DNA of 30,819 nucleotides from Eubacterium sp. UBA3782 (GTDB lineage Bacteria; Bacillota; Clostridia; Lachnospirales; Lachnospiraceae), in contig DFFG01000009.1 of the NCBI GenBank assembly GCA_002368795.1, positions 13,080-43,898 of the forward strand. The letters are read 5' to 3'. This document shows positions 15,681-23,690 of this stretch, one piece after another (the stretch's first letter is position 1; each line of letters begins with the position of its first letter). A program made the position numbers and the translations under genes. The notes below the pieces were generated by a model. That model searched no databases. It had not been told where the DNA came from and saw only the letters and a list, made by a program, of their open reading frames with translations.

Positions 15681-16358
15681 TCAATCAAGAAGCGCAAAGT
15701 CATTTTCCATAGTCTGCAGGATCAGCTCCTGCCATGCCTTTTCCGGGAAGACAGCGTAGGCCATCTCCAGATATTTCTGACAATCTGCATTCCTGCCCAG
15801 ATGGTGGTACTGCTTTGCAATGCGGTAATAGGCAGTCGCCTTTTCTGAAGCGCTTTTTGTCTTCTTCGCAGCTTCCTGCAATTCAGCAATATGATCCGTC
15901 CGGTTAAGAATATAGATGTCTGTCACCAGGCGGGCTTCCGCTGCCGCTCTGGCATGACGCTTATTTCTTTGCAAAGCTTCACAGACCTGTTCAGCCAATG
16001 AAGCATCTTTTTCCTGCACGGCAAAATTCAGTGCCTGGTTGTTAAACTCCAGGAAATCCTTTTCCCGCATAGGCATGACCGAAAGCTGTCGGATCAGATC
16101 CGCAGCCTCCCTGCGTTTATCCCATTTAAGGGCGCCGATAAGCTCTTTCTGTTTCAGCTCATAATCATGATAGATCCGTCTGCCTGTGTCGCAGAAAAGA
16201 TGCGCTCTGTACGTATCATAATCAGCCTTTTCCAAAAGCCAGGCCGTCTTGCGGTCAAATGCCTGTTTTCTCTGATAACGATACAGGTAGAGCACCGTAC
16301 CGGCAAAGATGACGAGGATCATGATGATTTGCCGGTATTCCAGTAAAAACTGTCTCAT
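15681..16358 (-). CDS. Membrane-anchored helical (TPR-like) protein of unknown function
   Basis: A 225-residue protein with one N-terminal membrane segment (about 11-27, IIMILVIFAGTVLYLYR), a basic stretch after it and a soluble part made of helices. Alternating Ala/Leu/Tyr patterns (TAYYRIAKQYHHLGRNADCQ, KYLEMAYAVFPEKAW) suggest tetratricopeptide-like repeats near the C-terminus. The orientation is likely N-terminus out or in by the positive-inside rule, with most of the protein cytoplasmic. The start ATG at 16358 has AGGAGG six bases upstream; the frame continues to 16376 without a better site. It lies within the operon between the FAD oxidoreductase and dctP, so it may scaffold transporter and enzyme (inference). 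No known family recognised. Confidence 0.7.
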   Translation of the reverse strand: MRQFLLEYRQIIMILVIFAGTVLYLYRYQRKQAFDRKTAWLLEKADYDTYRAHLFCDTGRRIYHDYELKQKELIGALKWDKRREAADLIRQLSVMPMREKDFLEFNNQALNFAVQEKDASLAEQVCEALQRNKRHARAAAEARLVTDIYILNRTDHIAELQEAAKKTKSASEKATAYYRIAKQYHHLGRNADCQKYLEMAYAVFPEKAWQELILQTMENDFALLD

Positions 16359-16388
16359 CCGGAGCCTCCTGCCCAAAACGGGTCATAC

Positions 16389-16414
16389 CCGCCGGACCGT
16401 AAAGGGCCCGGCGG
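16389..16414 (-). other. Hairpin between the FAD oxidoreductase and membrane protein genes
   Basis: CCGCCGG (16389-16395) and CCGGCGG (16408-16414) are exact reverse complements around a 12-base loop, in the 66-base gap after the FAD gene stop. It is a likely mRNA processing or stability element. Confidence 0.5.
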
Positions 16415-16424
16415 ATGCTGATCA

Positions 16425-17903
16425 TCAGTGAACGCCGTCAAGAATAGCGCCTTGCTCCTTCAGGATCGCCTGCATCTCTTTTACGTACTTCTCGTCTTCG
16501 ATCTCACGCGGTGTAACACCATACTTTACACAAAGGCCTGCGGCCACGCCGGCAGCCTGACCGGTAACGACGGTCTGCATCAGGAAGCGCATATAGGCGC
16601 CGCGGTCTGTGCTGACATGTTTTCCGGCTACCAGGAAGTTCTCGACCTTCAGCGGGACCAAGCAGCGATAAGGAATATCGCTTGTGCCGCCCTTGGGCGG
16701 TTTGCCGGCGATCTCGCCGTTGCCGGTGGTGATCGTCTCGTTTGTTGCCACATGGATCGCTCCTGCCGCGAACTGGTTCTTGCCGATGCAGTCGTAGAAC
16801 CGTCTGCCCTCTACGACATCGCTGGCTGTGATCTTGTAGTCACCCATGATCCGGCGGCCTTCACGAAGCCGGAGCTCTGTGCCGATCCGGACAAGATAGG
16901 CGTTCTTAAAGCCGGGCATGTATTTGCGGAAGAATTTCAGTGCGATGATACACTGGTGGCGGCATTCGATCTCTGCCTTGGTCAGATCCCATGCGTCACA
17001 GCTCCAGATATTCGGAACCTGGCTGGAATGCTGCATATGTGCCTGGATCTCACCGCCCTCACGCGGCATCAGGAAGAAGCCGACGCCAGAATACGGATGC
17101 CAGTCGCCGTTCTTCAGCGCTTCGTCCATGATCTTGAAGAATCCGCGCAGGTCACCATAATCCATGATATTTGTTATCTTGCGCATGATCTCATAATGTT
17201 CCTCAAGAGATCTGGGCGGATAGTCGCCGCAGGTTCCCTCTTCCGGTCCGGAATAGAGGATCTGATCCGGATTCTCATGGACATACTTGATCATCTCATC
17301 CCAGTCAACACCGCCCATGGTAAAGCAGATCGTCTGGGGCTCGCACTCTTCCCGCGGAAGAAGCTCATAGTCACAGCCGGCGCGGACAGCGATATCGCCC
17401 TCACCAGTACAATCGATGACGACCTTAGCCTCGATAACCAGACGTCCGTTGGCATTCTCAACAACAACGCCGTTTACCTTGTCTCCGTCTTTCTGTACAT
17501 CGACGACCAGGGTGTGGAGAAGCAGATCGACTCCCTCCTCGGTCATGACTTCAAAGATCTCGAGCCCCCACCAGTCCGGATCAACATAGGAGAAGGTATA
17601 TCCGGAATGGGTACGGTATTCATTCAGGTCATGGGGATATGCGTGGCCTTCCTTCAGCAGGCGGGCATGCATCTCTTCGGCAAAGCCGGCGATGACCTGC
17701 TCATTGTAGCCATTAAAAAGGTTTGCGTAGGAAAATCCTGGAGGTCCGGAAACATTCATCTGTCCTCCGAGCGCGCCATTGCGCTCGATCAGCAGTGTCT
17801 TGGCGCCGCCTCTTGCAGCGGCAACGGCAGCTGCAGTTCCGGCCGTACCGCCGCCGCATACAACTACATCGTACTTAACGTCATGTTTTCTCTCGTTTGC
17901 CAT
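16425..17903 (-). CDS. FAD-dependent oxidoreductase (FAD_oxidored family), copy 1
   Basis: A cytosolic flavoprotein of 492 residues. The dinucleotide-binding fold is at the N-terminus: YDVVVCGGGTAGTAAAVAAA gives GGGTAG at about 17-22, then LLIERNGALGGQ where Glu binds ribose. VIDCTGEGDIAVRAGC (about 162-177) is the second FAD contact, and a C-terminal VSTDRGAYMRFLMQTVVTGQ AAGVAA-type stretch closes the FAD site. The family is widespread and oxidises or reduces varied organic substrates; no iron-sulfur or heme domain is present. It is operonic with the UGSC-like protein and the TRAP genes, suggesting it acts on the imported compound (inference). A near-duplicate lies at 21697-23160. The start has AGGAGG six bases upstream. 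Confidence 0.88.
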   Translation of the reverse strand: MANERKHDVKYDVVVCGGGTAGTAAAVAAARGGAKTLLIERNGALGGQMNVSGPPGFSYANLFNGYNEQVIAGFAEEMHARLLKEGHAYPHDLNEYRTHSGYTFSYVDPDWWGLEIFEVMTEEGVDLLLHTLVVDVQKDGDKVNGVVVENANGRLVIEAKVVIDCTGEGDIAVRAGCDYELLPREECEPQTICFTMGGVDWDEMIKYVHENPDQILYSGPEEGTCGDYPPRSLEEHYEIMRKITNIMDYGDLRGFFKIMDEALKNGDWHPYSGVGFFLMPREGGEIQAHMQHSSQVPNIWSCDAWDLTKAEIECRHQCIIALKFFRKYMPGFKNAYLVRIGTELRLREGRRIMGDYKITASDVVEGRRFYDCIGKNQFAAGAIHVATNETITTGNGEIAGKPPKGGTSDIPYRCLVPLKVENFLVAGKHVSTDRGAYMRFLMQTVVTGQAAGVAAGLCVKYGVTPREIEDEKYVKEMQAILKEQGAILDGVH

Positions 17904-17951
17904 TTTTGCCCTCCTGTAAAAAAATCTTTTTTTATCCGTTCCAGATACGGA

Positions 17952-19667
17952 TTATTTTTTGAAATCGTTAATGCTCTTTGCGATCGTGCCGTCCGGAAGA
18001 CGAAGTGCCTCAACACAGCCTTCACTGTGGAGCGCCCAGGGAAGGATAATGCCGTCATGACCGCCGCGGCCGCCGATCGTCACGACTTCGACGTCCTTCG
18101 GTGTACGGGTAACAGGCAGCGGATGGCGGTTTGCCCAGGACTCCGGACGTACCGGCTTAAGACCACGGTCTCTTACCATGGCGTTATCATGGTATACATA
18201 CTGGTGGATATGCTCCTGGATCATTTCCTTGGTATAGCCATCGCGTTTGAGCATCTGCGCATGGTCAGGCACAAGACAGAGCACCAGCGGACCAGGCATG
18301 TAGGCATTGTTGGAGCCCAGCGTCGTGCAGCAGTGTGTCAGTGTATCCAGAACATCGCCGCCGGTCATGGACAGGAAATCGATCACATCGTGGATCGGTT
18401 CTGCTTTCATGACGTAGACCGTGGTCGTCTCGGAATCATAATGATCTTCATTGATCATGTTCCACTGTGCCAGCTCAGGCTCCTCTGCGAAGCAGAACGT
18501 GAACTCTGCCTGAGACGCGATGCAGTCCAGATCGCATACACCTGGAACACTTCTTAATACGTTCATAATGACCAGATTGATGGCGCGGCCGATCGTCGCG
18601 TTCTCCGGCCAGCCCGGTCCCTGGCAGCCCTGTTTTCCGGAAATACCGATCTCCTGTGCGATCGGTCCGGATACGATGCAGAGATTTCCGCCGGGATGTG
18701 AGGTCGTTACAGACTGGTTGAAGTTGTAAAGCGGGCTGTTCAGTGCCTTGAATGCCGCAACCAGAACGGGCATCGCATGGGGCTTGCAGCCAGCCATAAC
18801 AGCCGCGATCGCAATATCCTTTACGGTGATCTCCTTTCCGGAGGGACCAGAAGGATCGACCAGCTTGGTATCTTCCGGCCACGGACAGTACTCCAGCATC
18901 GCCTCATAGCGGCGTCTTGTCGGAGGAATGATCGGAAGGCCGTCACAGATATGCTCTGCATTGAAGTAATCCATGACCTCTTCCATATAGGCACCGGGCT
19001 CGCCTGCCTTGACATCGTCAAACTCAGGAACAAACGGGAGCAGACCATCCTTTGCAGGAGCGATCTTGTCCATCTTCAGATCGATGTGAGCCAGCTCTTT
19101 GAGCTTCTCGCCGTTTGAAGTAAGCGCGCCAAGAATGTAATCCCACTTCTTGTCGACCTCGGCTGCCACTTCCTCAACGCTAGAAGCCTGCATGATGTCG
19201 ACCGAGCACATGCACAGATTTCCGGCACGGTACACGCCGACGCCTTCTGTGATGGCAGTTCCGGGAGGTGCTGTCATGTAAAGTGTCGGGATATGCTCGT
19301 TTTCCTCAAAGGCGATCGACAGAACCGTCGTAGATGAGGATGTTCCCATATCACCAAAGGCAGTAATGACAACGTCCGGCTTATACTCCTCGACCAGACG
19401 ATGCGCCAGCTCAGCCAGCTTTGCCGCATTCTTTCCACGGACAGTCTCAACATATTCAAACCAGTTGGTATCATCGCAGCCGATCCCGCGAAGGCGTTCT
19501 CTGATGCGGTCGTAGACCGTATAGTAATTACAGAACCCCAGCTTCGTGTTGTTGTAGAACAGGATCCGGGCCTTCTTTAACTCTTCCAGCGACGGGCGCT
19601 TTGAAAGCTCGATTACTTTTCTTTCCTGGTAACCACGGGGATCCAGCAGCTTGCTGATTTCGCTCAT
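17952..19667 (-). CDS. UGSC-like domain fused to a conserved 'DGLPIIPPT' domain
   Basis: A 571-residue cytosolic protein with two parts. Residues about 1-210 resemble the UGSC-like family, in which a UGSC or CGSC motif carries selenocysteine or cysteine; here the region reads VVITAFGDMGTSSSTTV (about 99-115), so a Met (about 107) stands where the redox residue is expected. Residues about 230-571 resemble a conserved hypothetical family usually found as a neighbouring separate gene, marked by DGLPIIPPT, AAVMAGCKPHAMPVLVAAFK, NQSVTTSHPGG and WPENATIGRAINLVI. The function of both is unknown. It is the first gene of the operon, 48 bases before the FAD enzyme. The ATG at 19667 has AGGAGG seven bases upstream; the frame to 19751 is spurious. 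Family recall is moderate. Confidence 0.72.
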   Translation of the reverse strand: MSEISKLLDPRGYQERKVIELSKRPSLEELKKARILFYNNTKLGFCNYYTVYDRIRERLRGIGCDDTNWFEYVETVRGKNAAKLAELAHRLVEEYKPDVVITAFGDMGTSSSTTVLSIAFEENEHIPTLYMTAPPGTAITEGVGVYRAGNLCMCSVDIMQASSVEEVAAEVDKKWDYILGALTSNGEKLKELAHIDLKMDKIAPAKDGLLPFVPEFDDVKAGEPGAYMEEVMDYFNAEHICDGLPIIPPTRRRYEAMLEYCPWPEDTKLVDPSGPSGKEITVKDIAIAAVMAGCKPHAMPVLVAAFKALNSPLYNFNQSVTTSHPGGNLCIVSGPIAQEIGISGKQGCQGPGWPENATIGRAINLVIMNVLRSVPGVCDLDCIASQAEFTFCFAEEPELAQWNMINEDHYDSETTTVYVMKAEPIHDVIDFLSMTGGDVLDTLTHCCTTLGSNNAYMPGPLVLCLVPDHAQMLKRDGYTKEMIQEHIHQYVYHDNAMVRDRGLKPVRPESWANRHPLPVTRTPKDVEVVTIGGRGGHDGIILPWALHSEGCVEALRLPDGTIAKSINDFKK

Positions 19668-19801
19668 ACATATACCTCCTTCTTGTCTGCCTGCTCTCAT
19701 CTCCAGGCTGTGTACAACCCCAGAGTATTCCTTTTGCTCTCCGGAACGCAATTCAATTTAAGGCAGACACCTTTTCTAAAATGGAATAATTTGACAAAAA
19801 C

Positions 19802-19816
19802 ATCAGTATTGTCGAT
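19802..19816. promoter_or_regulatory. Candidate LysR-type operator (ATC-N9-GAT)
   Basis: ATCAGTATTGTCGAT matches the ATC-N9-GAT pattern of some LysR-type regulators. It sits in the 397-base divergent gap (19668-20064), and the surrounding bases include GACAA and TTGTC inverted repeats. The rest of the gap is AT-rich, with one plus-strand promoter and no further gene. Matches to so short a motif are common by chance. Confidence 0.3.
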
Positions 19817-19921
19817 GATATTTTGTGCATTTTCCCGATTTTTTCTCAAAATGACTGGATTTTTATGTTTTTTTAAGAAGTCGTCTTGCGTTCCGGAGCA
19901 CCCCCTCCAGGTGCCGTTGCC

Positions 19922-19949
19922 TTGAAAAAAACTGAATACCAGGTATAAT
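19922..19949 (+). promoter_or_regulatory. Promoter of the LysR regulator gene
   Basis: TTGAAA (19922-19927), a 16-base spacer and TATAAT (19944-19949) lie about 115 bases before the LysR start. This is a good vegetative promoter. No equally clear promoter was found for the opposite operon. Confidence 0.65.
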
Positions 19950-20064
19950 AGACATTAATTACGGATATAATTCAACAGTTCCCCTTCCTGTTTTCTGGCA
20001 ACAACGACTGGAGACTCTAGGCTAAAAAAGGAGGGACAAAGTGCGTATTAAGAGGTAATTCACG

Positions 20065-21021
20065 ATGAAAATTGAACGTTTGCAATGCTTTCAGGCAGTT
20101 TCTCTGTACAAAAGTTTCTCCAAGGCTGCCGATCATCTCTATATTTCCCAATCTTCCCTGTCCAAGCACATCAAAGCACTGGAGGATGAGCTGGGCGGCG
20201 CGCTGTTTATCAGGAAAAACAACAATACCGTCATGCTCTCGCCCTTTGGGGAATTTATTTCCAACGACATCAACAACATCATCGAAGATTACAACATTCT
20301 TATGGCTGCCGCTGGCAGCTACCGGATCAATCACTACAAAAAACTGTCCATTGCCGCCCCCTTGAACGTTGCCCACAGCGGGATCCTTACCCCTCTGACA
20401 GAGTTTGAGGCAAATCAGGGAAATTTCTTTATCGAGACCATGGAAAGGGAGCACTCTGCCCTCCGCCATGAGCTGGACATGCACCATGTGGATATCTGCT
20501 TCGGCTACCGGGAACTGCTCGGTGAACCGCAGGATTACCGGATCGTTCCCCTGTTTCAGGATCCTCTGATCCTGGTCACAAGCCAGGCCCAGGCAGCACA
20601 GCATCAATGGAAGGGAAAGCTGAGTATTTCCGCTCTCAGCAATATCCCGCTCTGCTTTCCCAGAGAGGATATGGAGATCTTCTCCTTCCTGATCAATGTA
20701 TGCAGAAAAAGCGGCTTTGTCCCGCAGCTGACCCATTCAGATGTCCGGCTGGGTACGATCCGGCAGTATATCAAGACCGGCATCCGCTGCACGCTCCAGT
20801 TTGAGAGTCTGTCCCGCTCCAAGTTCCATGGGGATGAGTTCGTCTTCATTGCTCTGGAAAATGCGCCGACGCTCACCTACTGCATGTACATTGAGGCGAC
20901 ACAGACCAAGCAGATGAAGCAGCGCCTTGCCGAATATATGCTGGAGTGGTTCCGCCAGAACCGGACAGGTAAGGATTCTGTCTACAACGATGTCATCGGA
21001 AAAGAGGAATTTGAGGCATGA
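20065..21021 (+). CDS. LysR-family transcriptional regulator
   Basis: A 318-residue DNA-binding regulator. The winged helix-turn-helix spans about 1-60 (FQAVSLYKSFSKAADHLYIS, QSSLSKHIKALEDELGGALF) with the usual N-terminal MKIERLQCF. The C-terminal half is the periplasmic-binding-like effector domain. It faces the UGSC/FAD/TRAP operon, whose divergent arrangement is the classic pattern for LysR control of the neighbouring operon by its substrate. The ATG has GAGGT eight bases upstream. It overlaps the next gene by four bases (ATGA), so it is cotranscribed with the YcxB-like gene and probably the second FAD gene. The effector is unknown. Confidence 0.9.
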   Translation: MKIERLQCFQAVSLYKSFSKAADHLYISQSSLSKHIKALEDELGGALFIRKNNNTVMLSPFGEFISNDINNIIEDYNILMAAAGSYRINHYKKLSIAAPLNVAHSGILTPLTEFEANQGNFFIETMEREHSALRHELDMHHVDICFGYRELLGEPQDYRIVPLFQDPLILVTSQAQAAQHQWKGKLSISALSNIPLCFPREDMEIFSFLINVCRKSGFVPQLTHSDVRLGTIRQYIKTGIRCTLQFESLSRSKFHGDEFVFIALENAPTLTYCMYIEATQTKQMKQRLAEYMLEWFRQNRTGKDSVYNDVIGKEEFEA

Positions 21022-21593
21022 GCAGCCAGACAGAGCGGACCTTTTTTACGGCAAAAATGCCCTATACCGAAGAGACCTTGCAGCGATTTACCATTATGCA
21101 GTTCAACCTTTACCGGAGAAGGCAAAAGCTCCTTATCCAGGCAGCAGCCTTTGCGATGATCGTTGCCGGACTGCTCTTCGGTCTGCAGGACTGGAAGGGT
21201 GTGCTCCTTGCTCTTGCAGGCTGTGTCATCCTGACGAATATCTTTATCGTGCCAAAGCAGATCGCGCGGCAGGTCATCTCACGGTTCAACGGCCATCTTC
21301 CCGTCCTGGAGTTCCGGTTTTACCGCGATCACCTGAACGTCAGCGCCTCTGATATGCCGGTCTACTACGCCTCTCTGGACCGGATGGAGGAGGATAAAGA
21401 CTATCTCTATCTGTTTCTTTCGGCAGAGACCGGATACATGATCCCCAAAGCTGCCATCCGCGGAAACGGCGGTTATCCGGCGCTGGCAGAGCTTCTGGAA
21501 GCAGGGGCCGGCCGCAGGGTACACCGGTACGTCTCCCTTACCACAGCTTCCCTCCGCACGATTCTGGAAGAGCTCCAAATACTGTCAAAATAA
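21018..21593 (+). CDS. Two-helix membrane protein with YcxB-like domain
   Basis: A 191-residue membrane protein. Two hydrophobic segments at about 41-57 (AAAFAMIVAGLLFGLQD) and 59-80 (KGVLLALAGCVILTNIFIVP) form a hairpin, followed by a cytoplasmic beta-rich domain with FYRDHLNVSASDMPVYYASL and DYLYLFLS, the layout of YcxB-like proteins, usually of unknown function. The start ATG overlaps the LysR stop as ATGA. Because it is coupled to the regulator, it may modulate its activity or sense the membrane (inference). The annotation is by layout. Confidence 0.65.
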   Translation: MSSQTERTFFTAKMPYTEETLQRFTIMQFNLYRRRQKLLIQAAAFAMIVAGLLFGLQDWKGVLLALAGCVILTNIFIVPKQIARQVISRFNGHLPVLEFRFYRDHLNVSASDMPVYYASLDRMEEDKDYLYLFLSAETGYMIPKAAIRGNGGYPALAELLEAGAGRRVHRYVSLTTASLRTILEELQILSK

Positions 21594-21644
21594 TAAAAAG
21601 CGGTCGCGTTTCCTTTTCGGAATGACTGCCTTCCTGAATCTGAA

Positions 21645-21673
21645 TTGAGTATCCTCTGTTCCTGGGGTAGACT
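21645..21673 (+). promoter_or_regulatory. Candidate promoter of the second FAD oxidoreductase gene
   Basis: TTGAGT (21645-21650), 17 bases, TAGACT (21668-21673), with the ATG about 24 bases after the -10 box. Spacing is ideal but the -10 box is weak. Readthrough from LysR is also possible because only about 100 bases separate the genes. Confidence 0.35.
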
Positions 21674-21696
21674 TTTAGTAAGACAGGAGGTGCATG

Positions 21697-23160
21697 ATGA
21701 ACGGATATGAAATGAACTACGATGTAATCGTTTGTGGTGGAGGAACCTCCGGATTTTCAGCAGCAATCCAGGCTGCGCGAGGCGGAGCCAGTGTTTTGCT
21801 GATCGAAAAAACCGGTTGTCTCGGCGGTCAGCTGACAGTCTCTGGCCCTCCGGGATTTGCCTACGCCCGCCTCTTTAACTGCTTCGGACAGCAGGACAGC
21901 AAAGGCATCATCGAGGAGACTCACCAGCGGCTCTATCGGGAGGGCCATGCCCTGCCCCATTACCGGCCAAAGCACAGAGTCGGGGCCGCTTATACATTTT
22001 CTTACATTGATCCCGAATGGTGGATCCTCATGGCATTCGACATGTGTGAGGAGGAAGGTGTCACTCTGCTTCTCGACGCCCTGGTCACCGGCGCGGTCAT
22101 GGACGGAAACCGCATCTGTGGCGTTGTTGTAGAAGACTGCGGCGGACGCCATGAGATTCACGGCAAAGTGGTGATCGACTGCACCGGCGAAGGCTATGTG
22201 GCCTCCTATGCCGGCTGCGAGATGTCCATGTCTCCCATAGACGTTCTGGAGCCCCACACCATCTGCTTTACGGCAGACGGCGTAGACTGGGACAAGCTTC
22301 TCCGCTATGTCAACCGGCATCCGGACCAGTTCAACTATAACCAGCTGCTCAATCCCAACGCTCCGATCACGCTGGAAGAGATCATGCAGGCCTATGAAAA
22401 GGCGATCGATCCGATGGAGCTTGGGGAACTGATGGGCTTCAACGACCTGCGTGAGATGGCCCTGCAGAACGGAGACTGGCACCCCTATTCCGGCGCAGGC
22501 TTTTTCCTGATGCCAAAAGAAGGCGGCAAAGTCCTCGCCCACTTCCAGCACTCCTCCCAGTGGGACAAAACGTCTCCCTATGACGCATGGGCAATGAGCC
22601 GCTGTCATATCGAATGCCGAAAGCAGATCCGGATCGCGTGGCGCTTTTTCAAAAACTATGTCCCGGGATTTGAACACGCGTATATCGTAAAAATGGGCAC
22701 TGAACTTCGCATCCGCGAAGGTGCCATGATCGTAGGCGACTATGTCCTGACCGGAGAGGATATCGGCAATACCTGCCGCTTCGAAGACAGTATCGGCCTC
22801 TCATCCTTCCCGGCAGGAGCCTTCCATACCACAAACGTCAACACCCTCAACGCCATCGGCAAAAACAATGGCTCCGAGACAAAACGGTTCCCCAAGGGTT
22901 CCTACGAGATCCCCTACCGGGTGCTCGTTCCAAAGGATGTAGACAACCTCCTGGCTGCCGGCAAATGCGTAAGCACTGACCGCAACGGCCATATGCGTTT
23001 CGTCGCCCAGACCTTTGTCACCGGCCAGGCAGCCGGCGCGGCCGCTGCCCTCGCTGTCAAAAAAGGCTGCACACCCAGAGAAATCGAAACCTGTGTCGGC
23101 GAACTTCAGGAAATCCTGAAAACAAGCGGAGCCGTAGTCTTCGCAAAAGATCTGAAATAG
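21697..23160 (+). CDS. FAD-dependent oxidoreductase (FAD_oxidored family), copy 2
   Basis: A 487-residue flavoprotein, a clear paralogue of the enzyme at 16425-17903: both have VCGGGT(S/A)G at the FAD site, GGQ(L/M)xVSGPPGF, YTFSY(I/V)DPxWW, NGDWHPYSG(A/V)GFFLMP(K/R)EGG and GTELR(I/L)REG blocks. It keeps the FAD motifs but lacks any fused redox domain. The start could be the ATG at 21694 or at 21697; the second has better spacing (six bases) from AGGAGG. It is transcribed with or after the LysR and YcxB-like genes, on the opposite strand from copy 1. The two may handle successive steps, or form a heterodimer (inference). Confidence 0.88.
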   Translation: MNGYEMNYDVIVCGGGTSGFSAAIQAARGGASVLLIEKTGCLGGQLTVSGPPGFAYARLFNCFGQQDSKGIIEETHQRLYREGHALPHYRPKHRVGAAYTFSYIDPEWWILMAFDMCEEEGVTLLLDALVTGAVMDGNRICGVVVEDCGGRHEIHGKVVIDCTGEGYVASYAGCEMSMSPIDVLEPHTICFTADGVDWDKLLRYVNRHPDQFNYNQLLNPNAPITLEEIMQAYEKAIDPMELGELMGFNDLREMALQNGDWHPYSGAGFFLMPKEGGKVLAHFQHSSQWDKTSPYDAWAMSRCHIECRKQIRIAWRFFKNYVPGFEHAYIVKMGTELRIREGAMIVGDYVLTGEDIGNTCRFEDSIGLSSFPAGAFHTTNVNTLNAIGKNNGSETKRFPKGSYEIPYRVLVPKDVDNLLAAGKCVSTDRNGHMRFVAQTFVTGQAAGAAAALAVKKGCTPREIETCVGELQEILKTSGAVVFAKDLK

Positions 23161-23192
23161 AACTGCTGCTTTTTTAGTGTTTCTTCCAAAAT

Positions 23193-23238
23193 AGGCGCAT
23201 CATACGCTGCAGGCGCCACTGCCGCGTATGATGCGCCT
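23193..23238. terminator. Terminator hairpin after the second FAD gene
   Basis: A perfect 15-bp stem, AGGCGCATCATACGC (23193-23207) with GCGTATGATGCGCCT (23224-23238) around a 16-base loop, starts 33 bases past the FAD stop codon. It is flanked by a convergent gene further on. The plus-strand downstream sequence has only short T-runs; the minus-strand side has ATTTTGG. It could work in both directions. Confidence 0.65.
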
Positions 23239-23349
23239 CTCCCTTATCCTTCCCTTTGTTCTATCAATCCGCTATCAATCTGCAGTCAATATCAAATATC
23301 AACTATCTCCTTGGCCGCATCTTCCCTGAAGCATTTCTGTCAAAATACA

Positions 23350-23690
23350 CGGGTAAATTCACGAAAACAGATAGGTATCGATTATACGCTCTATCATTTT
23401 TTAATGTCCGCCGATTTCACGAAAGCAGATAGATATTGATCATACTCTCTGTAATTCTTAAATGCACGACGAATTCATGAAAGCAGATAGGTATCCATCA
23501 TGCTCTCTATAATTCTTAACTGCACGGCGAATTCATGAAAGCAGATAGGTATCCATCATGCTCTCTATAATTCTTAACTGCACGGCGAATTCATGAAAGC
23601 AGATAGGTATCCATCATGCTCTCTATAATTCTTAACTGCACGGCGAATTCATGAAAGCAAATATGTATCAATCATTTTTTCTATAATCTT
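23350..23690. repeat. 58-bp tandem array made of copies of a gene's 3' end
   Basis: AATTC/ATTTC blocks recur at 23355, 23413, 23471, 23529, 23587 and 23645, exactly 58 bases apart. Three consecutive units (23471 to 23644) are almost identical. The last unit overlaps the end of the PD-(D/E)XK-like gene. Read on the minus strand, the other units encode near-copies of its last twelve codons plus stop: IIESMMDTYLLS* in three units, ITESMINIYLLS* and MIERIIDTYLFS* in the outer two, against IIEKMIDTYLLS* in the gene. The 23239-23340 stretch before it has no visible feature. Confidence 0.9.

Noticed and set aside
16428..18557. A 709-residue plus-strand frame
   Set aside because: It is fully antisense to the FAD oxidoreductase and UGSC-like genes and shows no domain.
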